DNA from: Symbiodinium natans
Taxonomy: Eukaryota > Sar > Dinophyceae > Suessiales > Symbiodiniaceae
DNA length: 64,000 nt
Assembly (NCBI GenBank): GCA_905221605.1
Contig: CAJNDS010002649.1
Location: 127,001 to 191,000 of the forward strand
Direction: 5' to 3'
In this document: piece after piece, positions 62,140 to 64,000 of the stretch
How positions within the stretch are numbered: the first letter of the stretch is position 1
How the letters are laid out: each line of letters begins with the position of its first letter
Made by a program: the position numbers and the translations under genes
The notes under the pieces: model-generated
What the model was told of the DNA's origin: nothing
The model's input: only the letters and a program-made list of their open reading frames with translations
The model's database searches: none

Positions 62140-62260
62140 GGGCTTAGGGGTTAGGGTTTAGGGTTTAGGGTTTAGGGTTTAGGGTTTAGGGTTTAGGGTT
62201 TAGGATAAGAAATCGGGGTTCTTGGGTTTAGGGTTTAGGGTTTAGGGTTTAGGATGGTTG
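62140..62260 (+). repeat. TTTAGGG arrays
   Basis: Two runs (62150-62205 and 62225-62255). They would lie downstream of the minus-strand exon at 62300-62706. Confidence 0.9.
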
Positions 62261-62299
62261 AGGGGTTAGGATTCGGGTGTAGGGCTTAGGCGTTAGGAT

Positions 62300-62706
62300 T
62301 CCGATTTGGAGTCTCTACACCCGCTACTTCCGCCTCGTCGTCTCGGAACGTCCAAGAGGGCGTCTCATGCTCGGAAGTAGAGCATGGGCCCAGGTAGAAG
62401 AGCGTGAACGAAACTCCCTCCCATTTCAGCGACTCCAGAGCCGATACCGCGACTTCTTTCTCTAGCGTCTCGCTGCTTCGCACGAGGTCGGTCGCCTGAG
62501 GCCAGGGGTGGAGGGGATGTAGGACCTTCGGAAACGTGAGGGATGTAAGAACTGCGAGAGTGCGAGGCGCGCGTCTTTCACAAAAACTACTCGGCACCTC
62601 GGTGATGCTGCTCAGGAAGTTGTACAGCAAGCAGGTCGCCAGGGCGTTGTCGACGCTGCCGTGAGAGATGACGAGGAATCGTGTGTTGCAGGCATTGCCG
62701 CCTCAG
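62300..62706 (-). CDS. Candidate exon, about 130 codons, unrecognised
   Basis: The minus strand reads CNTRFLVISHGSVDNALATC, LLYNFLSSITEVPSSFCERR, TLAVLTSLTFPKVLHPLHPW, LEKEVAVSALESLKWEGVSF and LFYLGPCSTSEHETPSWTF. Good alternation of strands and helices, and VISHGS then LFYLGP could be parallel beta strands. It starts after a likely CTGAG acceptor near 62707. No family assigned. Confidence 0.55.
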
Positions 62707-62759
62707 CTCAGATTGTCTGTCAACGAAACGCGACAATGTAAGCTGATAGCCGCGAATCC

Positions 62760-63540
62760 GCAACCACACCCCCGCATCTGAGGCACGAGTATGCGGTCAG
62801 AGCACAGTAGAGAGTCTATAACATCCAAAATACTGCAATCCCAAACCTGCAACCTCCAGGCCCAAATAGCCCACAACCTATGCAGCTTTATGACTTATAA
62901 CATCACAACCCACTGGCGCCGCCTGCGATCGGATCCGACGATGTACTTCCATTGAAACCTGCATCCAGTGTGCTGGGAGTTCCATCGGCCGAGTCCTCTT
63001 TCATGGGTATGGTAGCGGGGAGCTTGAGCCCACGGCTCCAAGCTCCTCAGCACGTGCGTGCCTAGGGGGAGCGCAAGGGATGCTGTCCAGGACGTGCGGA
63101 AGTTGCAAATGAATAGCCACTTTCCCAAGTCAATCTGCTTCGGCATGTGCCTCAAAAGTGAGTGCTCGTGTATGTGCCTGTATGTGTCCATGCATGTGTA
63201 AAAGGATAAATGTTCTGACAAACGCTATGTACCTATGAGCTTCTTGCACACCCTGTTCTGCAGAGCCCGTGGCTGCGCACGAGAAGTGGGAGCTCCGCTG
63301 GCATGACGCAAAGGGAAGCTGCCATGATAAGCGAAAGGCAAAATACTTATGTACAACATGATGTTGTCAACATCCATACTATGGAAACCTTTTCTTCTAT
63401 CACCAGCAGCCCCGCAGCACCCTACTGTAATCTTCCTAATCTTCCTTCGGCTTCAAGGCTCTAGGGGGTCTAAGGTTTCTAGCGCCAGCTTCTCTAAGTG
63501 TGAGCTGGGACGGCTTTACCAGGCGTGCCTTTCAACCATG
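62760..63540. other. No supported gene
   Basis: Unique sequence with short frames on both strands. A minus-strand frame at 62895-63221 is open but low in coding character. Nothing recognised. Confidence 0.4.
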
Positions 63541-63548
63541 GGAGCAGT

Positions 63549-63785
63549 TTAAGAATCATTCCAAATCGAATCCTGTTGAATACTGGGCGGGAGGGGAGAG
63601 AGCCGCACAAAAAAAGAACAATTCCCTTCCACGAGCATTTTCTGACAAAACAAGGGCGTAAGAAACGCATCAAAGTAGAGGAAGAAGAACAGCGGCTGCC
63701 TAAAAACAGAAGCCATCAAGCCCCGCGAAAAAAGAGGAAGGCCCAGCCACCTCAAGGTTGGGCAGCATCAGGTGGAGGATCTTGA
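63549..63785 (+). CDS. Weak plus-strand basic frame
   Basis: Reads HEHFLTKQGRKKRIKVEEEE then QRLPKNRSHQAPRKKRKAQP to a stop at 63785. Lysine-rich with nuclear-localisation-like PRKKRKAQP. It could be a 3' exon of a plus-strand gene, but A-rich DNA gives Lys/Glu frames by chance. 63790-64000 shows nothing. Confidence 0.25.
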   Translation, partial: LRIIPNRILLNTGREGREPHKKRTIPFHEHFLTKQGRKKRIKVEEEEQRLPKNRSHQAPRKKRKAQPPQGWAASGGGS

Positions 63786-64000
63786 GGACCTCCACACTTC
63801 CGATTTGGGAAGGAGCGGAGGGGGGGACAGAGGGTGGACCGTCTGCCCACAATTGACCTCAACATCCCCAAGCTGGAAACCCCAACTCCCCAACTCGGCT
63901 CCTGGTTCGCTGCTTTTGGGTGGTCATTCTCTGGTGTTCTCTGGTGCTAACTCCATGCTTGTATTGAAGCTCTGCACCCCACGCCAAAGCAACAACATTC

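Noticed and set aside
63525-63785. Confident plus-strand gene at the right end
   Set aside because: Only a Lys/Glu-rich frame in A-rich DNA with no family match, so it is kept as a low-confidence candidate.
1-64000. CRISPR arrays
   Set aside because: All tandem repeats are microsatellites, heptamers or mirrored units without regular unique spacers, and the genome is eukaryotic.

Overview
This is nuclear DNA from a dinoflagellate, most like the Symbiodiniaceae/Suessiales, though the genus is inferred. Four lines of evidence support this. The sequence is strewn with plant/alveolate-type telomere heptamers (TTTAGGG/CCCTAAA). Genes are split by introns using GT, GC and GA donors with AG acceptors. 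A relict of the dinoflagellate spliced leader (core AGCCATTTTGGCTC) lies just upstream of a gene at 16044-16057. Convincing coding sequence lies almost entirely on the minus strand, as in dinoflagellate unidirectional gene arrays.

The best-resolved gene, 10136-15997 on the minus strand, has 14 exons whose lengths sum to 1,037 in-frame codons including the stop. Its 13 introns use GT (4), GC (5) and GA (4) donors, all ending in AG. Several introns are recognisable members of short inverted-repeat insertion families (introners, named A to I here for convenience). Their target-site duplications sit at the splice junctions and supply the donor. Other introns consist mostly of telomere-like arrays.

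Layout by region. 1-10 kb: scattered minus-strand exons of one or more unrecognised genes, between heptamer arrays and microsatellites. 10.1-16.0 kb: the resolved 14-exon gene. 16.7-29.3 kb: more small minus-strand exons, many introners and arrays, and a perfect 61-bp inverted repeat at 24863-25016. 30.7-49.7 kb: three long single-exon paralogs (30717-32279, 37436-39034, 48283-49728) plus a broken remnant (about 40420-40590). Each intact paralog has an AP2/ERF DNA-binding domain followed by two units resembling PD-(D/E)XK nuclease folds. A Hint-like Cys-rich gene, an HpcH/HpaI aldolase-like gene, a tandem duplication and a mirrored repeat array lie among them. 50.5-59.4 kb: small minus-strand exons, many encoding single armadillo-like repeats. 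59.8-61.1 kb: a caspase-like protease gene. 61-64 kb: further exons, then little that can be read.

The two most notable systems are the AP2 plus tandem-nuclease-like family, which may be a mobile or genome-defence DNA-binding enzyme family, and the introner/telomeric-repeat intron landscape in which target duplications appear to decide non-canonical splice sites. Functional statements are inferences from the sequence alone. Exon boundaries outside the genes at 10136-15997 and 59773-61130 are approximate.
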